NCBI GenBank assembly: GCA_007125255.1 | Contig: SLDM01000010.1 | Span: 1 to 6,718, forward strand | Origin: Phycisphaerales bacterium | Lineage (GTDB): Bacteria > Planctomycetota > Phycisphaerae > Phycisphaerales > SM1A02 | DNA length: 6,718 bases | Reading direction: 5' to 3' | Shown: piece after piece, positions 5,933 to 6,718 of the stretch | How positions within the stretch are numbered: the stretch's first letter is position 1 | How the letters are laid out: each line of letters begins with the position of its first letter | The notes under the pieces: model-generated | Database searches by the model: none | What the model was told of the DNA's origin: nothing | What the model saw: the letters and a program-made list of their open reading frames with translations, nothing else | Position numbers and translations under genes: made by a program

Positions 5933-6478
5933 ATGGCTCGAACGCACGGTCGCTCGCGAATGGTGATCCTCCGCCTGGCGCTCATGATCCTCAGCGCGGT
6001 GATTCTGACGGCATGTGATCAGGAAGGGTCGAACGGGCCGGCCGCGGGAACATCGATCGATCCGGAACGGTCTCAGGTGCGTGAACCGGCGGCGGCGGAA
6101 CTCTCCGCCCTGATGACCGCGGCCGGCCAGGGCGATCTGGAAACGCTCCGCGAGCTCCTCGAAGCCGGCATCGATCCCAACGCGACGGATGAGGGCGGAT
6201 TCGCGCCACTGCACTCCGCGGCGCGCTTCGGACATCTCGAGCCCGCGATTCTGCTGATTGAACATGGAGCCGATCTGAATCATCAGTCCGAGAACGGAAA
6301 CGCCCCGCTGCACTGGGCCGCCCGCGCGGGCCAGTACGAGCTGGCGCGGTTCCTGCTCGAAGCCGGCGCGGAACCGAATCTGCGCAACGCCGTCGGCGGA
6401 ACGCCGCTTCGTTTCGCCCTCAACAACAACTATCGGCAGGTCGTGGAACTGCTCATCGAGCACGGCGGCGAGGAGTAA
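5933..6478 (+). CDS. Ankyrin-repeat lipoprotein
   Basis: A 181-residue protein with a lipoprotein signal: basic N-terminus (MARTHGRSR), hydrophobic core (10-24) and lipobox LTAC with the lipidated Cys28. The mature chain has a Gly/Ala/Ser/Pro-rich linker (30-55), then ankyrin repeats at about 56-86, 88-120, 121-153 and a shortened last one at 154-181. GFAPLHSAARFGHLEPAILL and the equivalent NAPLHWAARAGQYELARFLL are typical helix-turn-helix repeats. Ankyrin repeats bind other proteins and have no catalytic activity of their own. Asp follows the Cys directly, which in enterobacteria keeps lipoproteins in the inner membrane; whether that holds here is unknown. It probably acts as an envelope-anchored binding module facing the periplasm. 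The gene stands 387 bases from the carotenoid operon and is likely a separate transcript; the binding partner cannot be told from the sequence. Confidence 0.88.
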   Translation: MARTHGRSRMVILRLALMILSAVILTACDQEGSNGPAAGTSIDPERSQVREPAAAELSALMTAAGQGDLETLRELLEAGIDPNATDEGGFAPLHSAARFGHLEPAILLIEHGADLNHQSENGNAPLHWAARAGQYELARFLLEAGAEPNLRNAVGGTPLRFALNNNYRQVVELLIEHGGEE

Positions 6479-6503
6479 GCTCACCTGCCGGAGGCGCGGC
6501 TCG

Positions 6504-6546
6504 CTCTTCAGGCGCCGTACGCCCTCAGGCGCCGTGCGCCGAAGAG
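6504..6546. terminator. Imperfect hairpin between convergent genes
   Basis: CTCTTC (6504-6509) plus GGCGC (6511-6515) pair with GCGCC (6536-6540) plus GAAGAG (6541-6546), giving 11 pairs with one bulged A at 6510 and a 20-base loop. It lies in the gap between the ankyrin gene and the ABC transporter gene and reaches into the last codons of the latter. Lacking T-runs on either strand, it is only a candidate bidirectional terminator. Confidence 0.35.
6508..6540. repeat. Direct repeat, 16 bases at 17-base period
   Basis: TCAGGCGCCGTACGCC (6508-6523) recurs as TCAGGCGCCGTGCGCC (6525-6540) with one difference. The second copy contains the TGA stop of the - strand ABC transporter gene, so the first looks like a local duplication of that gene's end. 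Confidence 0.85.
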
Positions 6547-6718
6547 GATGAGGTCGCCGGCATGTCCGGATCCCGGGCCCCGGCACCCCCGCCCCCCCCC
6601 GCACCATTGACAGTCCCGACGGGCGGCGCGGTCTGCAGATGCACCATGCGCCGGTAACTGCCGCTGCGATCCATCAATTCCTCGTGCGTGCCCGCTTCGA
6701 TGACCCGGCCGTGATCAA
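6525..6718 (-). CDS. ABC transporter ATPase, C-terminal fragment
   Basis: Only the last 64 residues are inside the window; the gene starts beyond the right edge. DHGRVIEAGTHEELMDRSG, followed by SYRRMVHLQ, is the standard end of the nucleotide-binding domain of exporter-type ABC proteins (MsbA/multidrug half-transporters): the residues after the H-loop, the GTHEEL turn and the final helix. The Walker and signature motifs lie outside, so substrate and domain arrangement cannot be judged. After the domain comes a tail of about 35 residues rich in Gly and Ser, including a glycine run encoded by a nine-base G tract (nine C on the + strand, 6592-6600). The stop is TGA at 6527-6525. It is transcribed toward the ankyrin gene and is not part of the carotenoid operon. 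Confidence 0.88.
   Translation of the reverse strand, partial: DHGRVIEAGTHEELMDRSGSYRRMVHLQTAPPVGTVNGAGGGGGAGARDPDMPATSSSSAHGA

Noticed and set aside
5610..5966. Small + strand open frame in the intergenic region
   Set aside because: Its FDR repeats come directly from the 9-bp tandem array, it lacks an SD and it runs into the ankyrin gene in the wrong frame.
4304..6607. 767-codon - strand open frame spanning glycosyltransferase, intergenic region and ankyrin gene
   Set aside because: Its length is striking, but it is antisense to two genes with firm motifs, runs through tandem repeats as simple Asn/Arg/Ser repeats, and shows no domain or start signal.

Overview
The window is GC-rich bacterial DNA, densely coding on the + strand for most of its length. 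It carries a tightly packed run of four genes (about 252-5545) that fits the late steps of glycosylated, acylated carotenoid synthesis. A small ankyrin-repeat lipoprotein gene follows at 5933-6478, and the C-terminal end of an ABC transporter enters from the right on the - strand (6525-6718). Very high GC, strong G/C bias at third codon positions, and a desaturase clustered with an aldehyde dehydrogenase, acyltransferase and glycosyltransferase would fit a planctomycete-like bacterium with C30 carotenoids. That assignment is an inference; no rRNA or other marker is present to settle it.

Carotenoid-type operon. Gene 1 (252-1802) is an NAD(P)-dependent aldehyde dehydrogenase with recognisable catalytic residues. 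Gene 2 (1786-3498) is an FAD-dependent CrtI/CrtN/CrtP-family desaturase or oxidase. Gene 3 (3456-4385) is a PlsC-like acyltransferase with an HX4D motif. Gene 4 (4382-5545) is a membrane-bound family 2 glycosyltransferase resembling CrtQ/HpnB. Each gene overlaps the next, by about 17, 43 and 4 bases, which points to one mRNA with coupled translation. By analogy with staphyloxanthin synthesis, the order of action would be desaturation or oxidation of a C30 backbone to an aldehyde, oxidation to the carboxylic acid, glycosylation, then acylation of the sugar. No carotenoid or squalene synthase lies in the window, so the backbone must come from genes elsewhere.

The desaturase/acyltransferase overlap holds an exact-period 15-bp tandem repeat that repeats a Shine-Dalgarno-plus-ATG module. 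It is in frame with both genes, and I consider it the most unusual feature here. A candidate extended -10 promoter sits so close to the first ATG that the transcript could be nearly leaderless.

Right part. A 387-base non-coding stretch (5546-5932) holds a hairpin at the operon end, a 9-bp tandem repeat array and a 10-bp perfect stem-loop in the likely leader of the next gene. The ankyrin lipoprotein gene has a clear Shine-Dalgarno sequence and lipobox. It converges with the ABC transporter gene; the short gap contains a 17-bp-period direct repeat and a long imperfect hairpin. The first 251 bases hold no gene I can support.
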